DNA from: Amaranthus tricolor | Lineage: Eukaryota > Streptophyta > Magnoliopsida > Caryophyllales > Amaranthaceae | Direction of reading: 5' to 3' | Assembly: GCF_026212465.1 (NCBI RefSeq) | Contig: NC_080061.1 | Location: 22,830,787 to 22,894,786 of the forward strand | Length of the DNA: 64,000 bases | Shown: in pieces, positions 1 through 11,854 of the stretch | How positions within the stretch are numbered: the first letter of the stretch is position 1 | Layout: every line of letters begins with the position of its first letter | Position numbers and translations under genes: made by a program | Notes under the pieces: model-generated | The model's database searches: none | Seen by the model: the letters and a program-made list of their open reading frames with translations, nothing else | What the model was told of the DNA's origin: nothing

Positions 1-250
1 GAAAAATGTCACCCAACACTATTTATTTTCTATTATTTTGTGGAATTGGTTAGACTTGAAAACAGTAGTCATGTACTTGAAATTACGTGCTAGGTTAAGT
101 TTATAATGCATTTAGATTTTTTTGGTACTTTCTCGAATAAAGTGGTTCAAGCATGATCTATTTCGCACGAAACCTAGCACAAAACACTATTTGGTATAAC
201 TTATTGTGTTGAAATTGTAAGAATCGAAAACAATAGTCATATAATTTATT
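1..250 (+). repeat. HOR unit 0, partial (end of A, short B')
   Basis: The window opens inside an A monomer and runs through the shortened B' monomer up to the GTGTTCAAACTTCG landmark at 251. It matches the end of unit 1 (2908-3152) apart from scattered substitutions, such as TTTAGATT for TTTATATT near 113. The array therefore extends left of the window. Confidence 0.93.
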
Positions 251-3152
251 GTGTTCAAACTTCGTTTGTTTTGCACCAAACATGACAACCAACACTATTT
301 AGTTTATATTATTGTGTTGAAATTGTTAGACTCGAAAACAATAGTCATGTACTTGAAATTACGTGCTAAGTTGCGTTTTAAATGTTTTTTATATTTTTTT
401 TGCACTATCTCGCATAAAGTGGTTCAAAATTGGTTTGTTTCGCACGAAACTTGGCACACAACACTATTTGGTATAAATTATTGTGTTGAAATGGTTAAAA
501 TCGAAAACTATTATCATATACTTTAAATTACATGCTAAGTGTCTTTTTTTATGTTTTTTTTAGCTTTTTTAGCACTTTCTCGCATAATGTTGTTCAAACT
601 TTCTTTGTTATGCACGAAAAATGTCACCCAACACTATTTAGTTTCTATTATTATTTTGAAATGGTTAAACTCGAAAAGAGTAGTCATGTACTTGAAATTA
701 CGTGCTAAGTTACGTTTTTAATGTTTTTTTATATTTTTTTGGCACTTTCTCGCATAAAGTGGTTGAAACTTGGTTTGTTTCGCACGAAACCTAGCACACA
801 ACAGTTTTTGGTATAACTTATTATAATGAAATGATAAGAATCGAAAACAATAATCATATGCTTGAAATTACGTGCTAAGTTGCTTTTTCATAGTTTTTTA
901 TCTTTTTTAGAACTTTTCAAACATGGTTTCTTTGGCAACAAAAAAGGCACACAACAGTATTTGGTACATATTATTGTTTTGAAATGGTTAGAATCGAAAT
1001 CAATATTCATATGCTTGAAATTACGTGCTAGGTTGCTTTTAAAAAGTTTTGTTTTAGCTTTTTTAGCACTTTCTCGCATAAAGTTGTTCAAACTTGGTTG
1101 GTTTTGCACAAAACATGGCACTCAACACTATTTAGTTTATATTATTGTGTTGAAATGGTTAGACTCGAAAACAATATTCATGTACTTGAAATTACGTACT
1201 AAGTTGCGTTTTTTATGTTTTTTATATTTTTCTGGCACTATCTCGCATAAAGTGGTTCAAAGTTGGTTTGTTTCGTACGAAACTTGGCACACAACACTAT
1301 TTGGTATAAATTATTGTATTGAAATGGTTAGAATCGAAAAATATTATCATATGCTTGATATTACATGCTAAGTTGCTTTTTTAAAGTTTTTTTCGCTTTT
1401 TTAGCACTTTCTCGCATAAAGTTGTTCAAACTTTCTTTGTTTTGCACAAAAAATGTCACCTAACACTATTTAGTTTCTATTATTTTTTGGAAATGGTTAG
1501 ACTTGAAAAAAGTAGTCATGTACTTGAAATTACGTGCTAGGTTACGTTTTTAATGCATTTATATTATTTTTGTACTTTCTCGCATAAAGTGGTTCAAACT
1601 TGGTCTATTTCGCATGAATCCTAGCACACAACACTACTTGAAATTACATGCTAAGTGTCTTTTTTAAAGTTTTTTTTTAGCTTTTTTAGCACTTTCTCGC
1701 TAAAAGTTGTTCAAACTTTCTTTGTTTTGCACGAAAAATGTAACCCAACACTATTTAGTTTCTATTATTGTTTTGAAATGGTAAAACTCGAAAAGAGTAG
1801 TCATGTACTTCAAATTACGTACTAAGTTACGTTTTTAATGTTTTTTATATTTTTTTGGCACTTTCTCGCATAAGGTGGTTGAAAGTTGGTTTGTTTCGCA
1901 CGAAACCTAGCACACAACACTTTTTGGCATAACTTATTGTGTTGAAATGATAAGAATCGAAAACAATAGTCATATGCTTGAAATTACGTGCTAAGGTTCT
2001 TTTTTAAAGTCTTTAAATCTTTTTTAGAACTTTTCAAACATGGTTTATTTGGCGACAAAAAAGGCACACAACAGTATTCGGTACATCTTATTGTTTTGAA
2101 ATGGTTAGAATCGAAAACAATAGTCATATGCTTGAAATTACATGCTAGGTTGCTATTTTAATGTTTTTTTAGCTTTTTAAGCACTTTATCGCATAAAGTT
2201 GTTCAAACTTGGTTTGTTTTGCACAAAACATGGCACCCAACATTATTTAGTTTATGTTATTGTGTTGAAATGGTTAGACTCGAAAATAATAGTCATGTAC
2301 TTGAAATAACGTGCTAAGTTGCGTTTTTAATGTTTTTTGTATTTTTTTTGGCACTATCTTGCATAAAGTTGTTCAAAGTAGATTTGTTTCGCACGAAACT
2401 TGGCACAAAACACTATTTTGTATTAATTATTGTGTTGAAATGGTTAGAATGGAAAACTATTGCCATAAGCTTGAAATTACATCTTATGTTGCTTTTTTAA
2501 AGTTTTTTTTAGCTTTTTTAGCAGTTTCTCGCATAAAGTAGTTCAAACTTTCTTTGTTTTGCATGATAAATGTCACCCAACACTATTTAGTTTCTATTAT
2601 TTTGTGGAAATGGTTAGACTTGAAAACAGTAGTCGTGTACTTGAAATTATGTGCTAGGTTACGTTTTTAATGCTTTGATATTTTTTTGGCACTTTCTCGC
2701 ATAAAGTGGTTCAAACATGGTCTGTTTCGCACGAAACCTAGCACACAACACTATTTGGTATAAATTATTGTGTTGAAATGGTTAGAATCGAAAACTATTA
2801 TCATATGCTTGAAATTACATGCTAAGTTGCTTTTTTAATGTTTTGTTTAGCTTTTTTAGAACTTTCTCGCATAAAGTTGTTCAAACTTTCTTTGTTTTGC
2901 ACGAAAAATGTCACCCAACACTATTTATTTTCTATTATTTTGTGGAATTGGTTAGACTTGAAAACAGTAGTCATGTACTTGAAATTACGTGCTAGGTTAA
3001 GTTTATAATGCATTTATATTTTTTTGGTACTTTCTCGAATAAAGTGGTTCAAACATGATCTATTTCGCACGAAACCTAGCACAAAACACTATTTGGTATA
3101 ACTTATTGTGTTGAAATTGTAAGAATCGAAAACAATAGTCATATAATTTATT
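251..3152 (+). repeat. HOR unit 1 (2902 bp, 18 monomers, haplotype A)
   Basis: Reference unit for the array. It carries the haplotype-A variants: CAATATTCATGTAC near 1174, TTTTTGTACTTTC near 1567, CATGAATCCTAGCAC near 1614 and TCGCTAAAAG near 1697. The two five-monomer blocks A-B-E-C-D start at 581 and 1698. The shortened B' monomers span about 1581-1697 and 3036-3143. Confidence 0.95.
1270..1283. other. 14-bp perfect palindrome in D monomers (example)
   Basis: GTTTCGTACGAAAC equals its own reverse complement. It recurs in the first D monomer of each unit that retains it (for example 4171, 7079, 9969). Most B monomers and the other D monomers carry GTTTCGCACGAAAC, which breaks only the central pair. 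This is the most symmetric and one of the few CpG-containing parts of the monomer. A protein-binding role is inference. Confidence 0.75.
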
Positions 3153-6056
3153 GTGTTCAAACTTCGTTTGTTTTGCACCAAACATGACAACCAACACTAT
3201 TTAGTTTATATTATTGTGTTGAAATTGTTAGACTCGAAAACAATAGTCATGTACTTGAAATTACGTGCTAAGTTGCGTTTTAAATGTTTTTTATATTTTT
3301 TTTGCACTATCTCGCATAAAGTGGTTCAAAATTGGTTTGTTTCGCACGAAACTTGGCACACAACACTATTTGGTATAAATTATTGTGTTGAAATGGTTAA
3401 AATCGAAAACTATTATCATATACTTTAAATTACATGCTAAGTGTCTTTTTTTATGTTTTTTTTAGCTTTTTTAGCACTTTCTCGCATAATGTTGTTCAAA
3501 CTTTCTTTGTTATGCACGAAAAATGTCACCCAACACTATTTAGTTTCTATTATTATTTTGAAATGGTTAAACTCGAAAAGAGTAGTCATGTACTTGAAAT
3601 TACGTGCTAAGTTACGTTTTTAATGTTTTTTTATATTTTTTTGGCACTTTCTCGCATAAAGTGGTTGAAACTTGGTTTGTTTCGCACGAAACCTAGCACA
3701 CAACAGTTTTTGGTATAACTTATTATGATGAAATGATAAGAATCGAAAACAATAATCATATGCTTGAAATTACGTGCTAAGTTGCTTTTTCATAGTTTTT
3801 TATCTTTTTTAGAACTTTTCAAACATGGTTTCTTTGGCAACAAAAAAGGCACACAACAGTATTTGGTACATATTATTGTTTTGAAATGGTTAGAATCGAA
3901 ATTAATATTCATATGCTTGAAATTACGTGCTAGGTTGCTTTTAAAAAGTTTTGTTTTAGCTTTTTTAGCACTTTCTCGCATAAAGTTGTTCAAACTTGGT
4001 TGGTTTTGCACAAAACATGGCACTCAACACTATTTAGTTTATATTATTGTGTTGAAATGGTTAGACTCGAAAACAATATTCATGTACTTGAAATTACGTA
4101 CTAAGTTGCGTTTTTTATGTTTTTTATATTTTTCTGGCACTATCTCGCATAAAGTGGTTCAAAGTTGGTTTGTTTCGTACGAAACTTGGCACACAACACT
4201 ATTTGGTATAAATTATTGTATTGAAATGGTTAGAATCGAAAAATATTATCATATGCTTGATATTACATGCTAAGTTGCTTTTTTAAAGTTTTTTTTTAGC
4301 TTTTTTAGCACTTTCTCGCATAAAGTTGTTCAAACTTTCTTTGTTTTGCACGAAAAATGTCACCTAACACTATTTAGTTTCTATTATTTTTTGGAAATGG
4401 TTAGACTTGAAAAAAGTAGTCATATACTTGAAATTACGTGCTAGGTTACGTTTTTAATGCATTTATATTATTTTTGTACTTTCTCGCATAAAGTGGTTCA
4501 AACTTGGTCTATTTCGCATGAATCCTAGCACACAACACTACTTGAAATTACATGCTAAGTGTCTTTTTTAAAGTTTTTTTTTAGCTTTTTTAGCACTTTC
4601 TCGCTAAAAGTTGTTCAAACTTTCTTTGTTTTGCACGAAAAATGTAACCCAACACTATTTAGTTTCTATTATTGTTTTGAAATGGTAAAACTCGAAAAGA
4701 GTAGTCATGTACTTCAAATTACGTACTAAGTAACGTTTTTAATGTTTTTTATATTTTTTTGGCACTTTCTCGCATAAGGTGGTTGAAAGTTGGTTTGTTT
4801 CGCACGAAACCTAGCACACAACACTTTTTGGTATAACTTATTGTGTTGAAATGATAAGAATCGAAAACAATAGTCATATGCTTGAAATTACGTGCTAAGG
4901 TTCTTTTTTAAAGTCTTTAAATCTTTTTTAGAACTTTTCAAACATGGTTTATTTGGCGACAAAAAAGGCACACAACAGTATTCGGTACATCTTATTGTTT
5001 TGAAATGGTTAGAATCGAAAAAAATAGTCATATGCTTGAAATTACATGCTAGGTTGCTATTTTAATGTTTTTTTAGCTTTTTAAGCACTTTATCGCATAA
5101 AGTTGTTCAAACTTGGTTTGTTTTGCACAAAACATGGCACCCAACATTATTTAGTTTATGTTATTGTGTTGAAATGGTTAGACTCGAAAATAATAGTCAT
5201 GTACTTGAAATTACGTGCTAAGTTGCGTTTTTAATGTTTTTTGTATTTTTTTTGGCACTATCTTGCATAAAGTTGTTCAAAGTAGATTTGTTTCGCACGA
5301 AACTTGGCACAAAACACTATTTTGTATTAATTATTGTGTTGAAATGGTTAGAATGGAAAACTATTGCCATAAGCTTGAAATTACATCTTATGTTGCTTTT
5401 TTAAAGTTTGTTTTAGCTTTTTTAGCAGTTTCTCGCATAAAGTAGTTCAAACTTTCTTTGTTTTGCATGATAAATGTCACCCAACACTATTTAGTTTCTA
5501 TTATTTTGTGGAAATTGTTAGACTTGAAAACTGTAGTCGTGTACTTGAAATTATGTGCTAGGTTACGTTTTTAATGCTTTGATATTTTTTTGGCACTTTC
5601 TCGCATAAAGTGGTTCAAACATGGTCTGTTTCGCACGAAACCTAGCACACAACACTATTTGGTATAAATTATTGTGTTGAAATGGTTAGAATCGAAAACT
5701 ATTATCATATGCTTGAAACTACATGCTAAGTTGCTTTTTTAATGTTTTGTTTAGCTTTTTTAGCACTTTCTCGCATAAAGTTGTTCAAACTTTCTTTGTT
5801 TTGCACGAAAAATGTCACCCAACACTATTTATTTTCTATTATTTTGTGGAATTGGTTAGACTTGAAAACAGTAGTCATGTACTTGAAATTACGTGCTAGG
5901 TTAAGTTTAAAATGCATTTATATTTTTTTGGTACTTTCTCGAATAAAGTGGTTCAAACATGATCTATTTCGCACGAAACCTAGCACAAAACACTATTTGG
6001 TATAACTTATTGTGTTGAAATTGTAAGAATCGAAAACAATAGTCATATAATTTATT
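3153..6056 (+). repeat. HOR unit 2 (2904 bp, haplotype A)
   Basis: Same 18-monomer order as unit 1 with few substitutions. Private changes include AATTAATATTC near 3899 and GTAACGTTTTT near 4730. It is one of the closest matches to unit 1. Confidence 0.95.
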
Positions 6057-8951
6057 GTGTTCAAACTTCGTTTGTTTTGCACCAAACATGACAACCAACA
6101 CTATTTAGTTTATATTATTGTGTTGAAATTGTTAGACTCGAAAACAATAGTCATGTACTTGAAATTACGTGCTAAGTTGCGTTTTAAATGTTTTTTATAT
6201 TTTTTTTGCACTATCTCGCATAAAGTGGTTCAAAATTGGTTTGTTTCGCACGAAACTTGGCACACAACACTATTTGGTATAAATTATTGTGTTGAAATGG
6301 TTAAAATCGAAAACTATTATCATATACTTTAAATTACATGCTAAGTGTCTTTTTTTATGTTTTTTTTTAGCTTTTTTAGCACTTTCTCGCATAATGTTGT
6401 TCAAACTTTCTTTGTTATGCACGAAAAATGTCACCCAACACTATTTAGTTTCTATTATTATTTTGAAATGGTTAAACTCGGAAAGAGTAGTCATGTACTT
6501 GAAATTACGTGCTAAGTTACGTTTTTAATATTTTTTTATATTTTTTTGGCACTTTCTCGCATAAAGTGGTTGAAACTTGGTTTGTTTCGCACGAAACCTA
6601 GCACACAACAGTTTTTGGTATAACTTATTATGATGAAATGATAAGAATCGAAAACAATAATCATATGCTTGAAATTACGTGCTAAGTTGCTTTTTCATAG
6701 TTTTTTTATCTTTTTTAGAACTTTTCAAACATGGTTTCTTTGGCAACAAAAAAGGCACACAACAGTATTTGGTACATATTATTGTTTTGAAATGGTTAGA
6801 ATCGAAATCAATATTCATATGCTTGAAATTACGTGCTAGGTTGCTTTTAAAAAGTTTTGTTGTAGCTTTTTTAGCACTTTCTCGCATAAATTTGTTCAAA
6901 CTTGGTTGGTTTTGCACAAAACATGGCACTCAACACTATTTAGTTTATATTATTGTGTTGAAATGGTTAGACTCGAAAACAATAGTCAAGTACTTGAAAT
7001 TACGTACTAAGTTGCGTTTTTTATGTTTTTTATATTTTTCTGGCACTATCTCGCATAAAGTGGTTCAAAGTTGGTTTGTTTCGTACGAAACTTGGCACAC
7101 AACACTATTTGGTATAAATTATTGTGTTGAAATGGTTAGAATCGAAAAATATTATCATATGCTTGATATTACATGCTAAGTTGCTTTTTTAAAGTTTTTT
7201 TAGCTTTTTTAGCACTTTCTCGCATAAAGTTGTTCAAACTTTCTTTGTTTTGCACGAAAAATGTCACCTAACACTATTTAGTTTCTATTATTTTTTGGAA
7301 ATGGTTAGACTTGAAAAAAGTAGTCATGTACTTGAAATTACGTGCTAGGTTACGTTTTTAATGCATTTATATTATTTTTGCACTTTCTCGCATAAAGTGG
7401 TTCAAACTTGGTCTATTTCGCATGAAACCTAGCACACAACACTACTTGAAATTACATGCTAAGTGTCTTTTTTAAAGTTTTTTTTTAGCACTTTCTCGTT
7501 AAAAGTTGTTCAAACTTTCTTTGTTTTGCACGAAAAATGTAACCCAACACTATTTAGTTTCTATTATTGTTTTAAAATGGTAAAACTCGAAAAGAGTAGT
7601 CATGTACTTCAAATTACGTACTAAGTTACGTTTTTAATGTTTTTTATATTTTTTTGGCACTTTCTCGCAGAAGGTGGTTGATAGTTGGTTTGTTTCGCAC
7701 GAAACCTAGCACACAACACTTTTTGGTATAACTTATTGTGTTGAAATGATAAGAATCGAAAACAATAGTCATATGCTTGAAATTACGTGCTAAGGTTCTT
7801 TTTTAAAGTCTTTAAATCTTTTTTAGAACTTTTCAAACATGGTTTATTTGGCGACAAAAAAGGCACACAACAGTATTCGGTACATCTTATTATTTTGAAA
7901 TGGTTAGAATCGAAAACAATAGTCATATGCTTGAAATTACATGCTAGGTTGCTATTTTAATGTTTTTTTAGCTTTTTAAGCACTTTATCGCATAAAGTTG
8001 TTCAAACTTGGTTTGTTTTGCACTAAACATGGCACCCAACATTATTTAGTTTATGTTATTGTGTTGAAATGGTTAGACTCGAAAATAATAGTCATGTACT
8101 TGAAATAACGTGCTAAGTTGCGTTTTTAATGTTTTTTGTATTTTTTTTGGCACTATCTTGCATAAAGTTGTTCAAAGTAGATTTGTTTCGCACGAAACTT
8201 GGCACAAAACACTATTTTGTATTAATTATTGTGTTGAAATGGTTAGAATGGAAAACTATTGCCATAAGCTTGAAATTACATCTTATGTTGCTTTTTTAAA
8301 GTTTTTTTTAGCTTTTTTAGCAGTTTCTCGCATAAAGTAGTTCAAACTTTCTTTGTTTTGCATGATAAATGTCACCCAACACTATTTAGTTTCTATTATT
8401 TTGTGGAAATGGTTAGACTTGAAAACAGTAGTCGTGTACTTGAAATTATGTGCTAGGTTACGTTTTTAATGCTTTGATATTTTTTTGGCACTTTCTCGCA
8501 TAAAGTGGTTCAAACATGGTCTGTTTCGCACGAAACCTAGCACACAACACTATTTGGTATAAATTATTGTGTTGAAATGGTTAGAATCGAAAACTATTAT
8601 CATATGCTTGAAATTACATGCTAAGTTGCTTTTTTAATGTTTTGTTTAGCTTTTTTAGCACTTTCTCGCATAAAGTTGTTCAAACTTTCTTTGTTTTGCA
8701 CGAAAAATGTCACCCAACACTATTTATTTTCTATTATTTTGTGGAATTGGTTAGACTTGAAAACAGTAGTCATGTACTTGAAATTACGTGCTAGGTTATG
8801 TTTATAATGCATTTATATTTTTTTGGTACTTTCTCGAATAAAGTGGTTCAAACATGATCTATTTCGCACGAAACCTAGCACAAAACACTATTTGGTATAA
8901 CTTATTGTGTTGAAATTGTAAGAATTGAAAACAATAGTCAAATAATTTATT
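6057..8951 (+). repeat. HOR unit 3 (2895 bp, haplotype B among A units)
   Basis: Eighteen monomers, slightly short because about 10 bp are missing from the T-tracts near 7487. It carries haplotype-B variants: TCAAGTACTTG near 6986, TTTTTGCACTTTC near 7375, CATGAAACCTAGCAC near 7421 and TCGTTAAAAG near 7497. Its neighbours on both sides are haplotype A. Confidence 0.94.
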
Positions 8952-11854
8952 GTGTTCAAACTTCGTTTGTTTTGCACCAAACATGACAACCAACACTATT
9001 TAGTTTATATTATTGTGTTGAAATTGTTAGACTCGAAAACAATAGTCATGTACTTGAAATTACGTGCTAAGTTGCGTTTTAAATGTTTTTTATATTTTTT
9101 TTGCACTATCTCGCATAAAGTGGTTCAAAATTGGTTTGTTTCGCACGAAACTTGGCACACAACACTATTTGGTATAAATTATTGTGTTGAAATGGTTAAA
9201 ATCGAAAACTATTATCATATACTTTAAATTACATGCTAAGTGTCTTTTTTTATGTTTTTTTTAGCTTTTTTAGCACTTTCTCGCATAATGTTGTTCAAAC
9301 TTTCTTTGTTATGCACGAAAAATGTCACCCAACACTATTTAGTTTCTATTATTATTTTGAAATGGTTAAACTCGAAAAGAGTAGTCATGTACTTGAAATT
9401 ACGTGCTAAGTTACGTTTTTAATGTTTTTTTATATTTTTTTGGCACTTTCTCGCATAAAGTGGTTGAAACTTGGTTTGTTTCGCACGAAACCTAGCACAC
9501 AACAGTTTTTGGTATAACTTATTATGATGAAATGATAAGAATCGAAAACAATAATCATATGCTTGAAATTACGTGCTAAGTTGCTTTTTCATAGTTTTTT
9601 ATCTTTTTTAGAACTTTTCAAACATGGTTTCTTTGGCAACAAAAAAGGCACACAACAGTATTTGGTACATATTATTGTTTTGAAATGGTTAGAATCGAAA
9701 TCAATATTCATATACTTGAAATTACGTGCTAGGTTGCTTTTAAAAAGTTTTGTTTTAGCTTTTTTAGCACTTTCTCGCATAAAGTTGTTCAAACTTGGTT
9801 GGTTTTGCACAAAACATGGCACTCAACACTATTTAGTTTATATTATTGTGTTGAAATGGTTAGACTCGAAAACAATATTCATGTACTTGAAATTACGTAC
9901 TAAGTTGCGTTTTTTATGTTTTTTATATTTTTCTGGCACTATCTCGCATAAAGTGGTTCAAAGTTGGTTTGTTTCGTACGAAACTTGGCACACAACACTA
10001 TTTGGTATAAACTATTGTATTGAAATGGTTAGAATCGAAAAATATTATCATATGCTTGATATTAAATGCTAAGTTGCTTTTTTAAAGTTTTTTTTAGCTT
10101 TTTTAGCACTTTCTCGCATAAAGTTGTTCAAACTTTCTTTGTTTTGCACGAAAAATGTCACCTAACACTATTTAGTTTCTATTATTTTTTGGAAATGGTT
10201 AGACTTGAAAAAAGTAGTCATGTACTTGAAATTACGTGCTAGGTTACGTTTTTAATGCATTTATATTATTTTTGTACTTTCTCGCATAAAGTGGTTCAAA
10301 CTTGGTCTATTTCGCATGAATCCTAGCACACAACACTACTTGAAATTACATGCTAAGTGTCTTTTTTAAAGTTTTTTTTTAGCTTTTTTAGCACTTTCTC
10401 GCTAAAAGTTGTTCAAACTTTCTTTGTTTTGCACGAAAAATGTAACCCAACACTATTTAGTTTCTATTATTGTTTTGAAATGGTAAAACTCGAAAAGAGT
10501 AGTCATGTACTTCAAATTACGTACTAAGTTACGTTTTTAATGTTTTTTATATTTTTTTGGCACTTTCTCGCATAAGGTGGTTGAAAGTTGGTTTGTTTCG
10601 CACGAAACCTAGCACACAACACTTTTTGGCATAACTTATTGTGTTGAAATGATAAGAATCGAAAACAATAGTCATATGCTTGAAATTACGTGCTAAGGTT
10701 CTTTTTTAAAGTCTTTAAATCTTTTTTAGAACTTTTCAAACATGGTTTATTTGGCGACAAAAAAGGCACACAACAGTATTCGGTACATCTTATTGTTTTG
10801 AAATGGTTAGAATCGAAAACAATAGTCATATGCTTGAAATTACATGCTAGGTTGCTATTTTAATGTTTTTTTAGCTTTTTAAGCACTTTATCGCATAAAG
10901 TTGTTCAAACTTGGTTTGTTTTGCACAAAACATGGCACCCAACATTATTTAGTTTATGTTATTGTGTTGAAATGGTTAGACTCGAAAATAATAGTCATGT
11001 ACTTGAAATAACGTGCTAAGTTGCGTTTTTAATGTTTTTTGTATTTTTTTTAGCACTATCTTGCATAAAGTTGTTCAAAGTAGATTTGTTTCGCACGAAA
11101 CTTGGCACAAAACACTATTTTGTATTAATTATTGTGTTGAAATGGTTAGAATGGAAAACTATTGCCATAAGCTTGAAATTACATCTTATGTTGCTTTTTT
11201 AAAGTTTTTTTTAGCTTTTTTAGCAGTTTCTCGCATAAAGTAGTTCAAACTTTCTTTGTTTTGCATGATAAATGTCACCCAACACTATTTAGTTTCTATT
11301 ATTTTGTGGAAATGGTTAGACTTGAAAACAGTAGTCGTGTACTTGAAATTATGTGCTAGGTTACGTTTTTAATGCTTTGATATTTTTTTGGCACTTTCTC
11401 GCATAAAGTGGTTCAAACATGGTCTGTTTCGCACGAAACCTAGCACACAACACTATTTGGTATAAATTATTGTGTTGAAATGGTTAGAATCGAAAACTAT
11501 TATCATATGCTTGAAATTACATGCTAAGTTGCTTTTTTAATGTTTTGTTTAGCTTTTTTAGCACTTTCTCGCATAAAGTTGTTCAAACTTTCTTTGTTTT
11601 GCACGAAAAATGTCACCCAACACTATTTATTTTCTATTATTTTGTGGAATTGGTTAGACTTGAAAACAGTAGTCATGTACTTGAAATTACGTGCTAGGTT
11701 AAGTTTATAATGCATTTATATTTTTTTGGTACTTTCTCGAATAAAGTGGTTCAAACATGATCTATTTCGCACGAAACCTAGCACAAAACACTATTTGGTA
11801 TAACTTATTGTGTTGAAATTGTAAGAATTGAAAACAATAGTCAAATAATTTATT
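8952..11854 (+). repeat. HOR unit 4 (2903 bp, haplotype A)
   Basis: Standard 18-monomer unit. It shares with unit 9, exactly 14515 bp away, the variants TATACTTGAAATTACG near 9712, GATATTAAATGC near 10058 and TTTAGCACTATCTTG near 11050. Confidence 0.95.

Noticed and set aside
888..1121. Minus-strand open frame of 77 codons repeated in each unit
   Set aside because: It is the complement of the E and C monomers and disappears or changes length with single-base variants between units. No sign of coding constraint.
1262..1290. CENP-B box in the satellite
   Set aside because: TTTCGCACGAAACC matches only the TTCG....A half; the required CGGG is absent, and plants are not known to use a CENP-B box.
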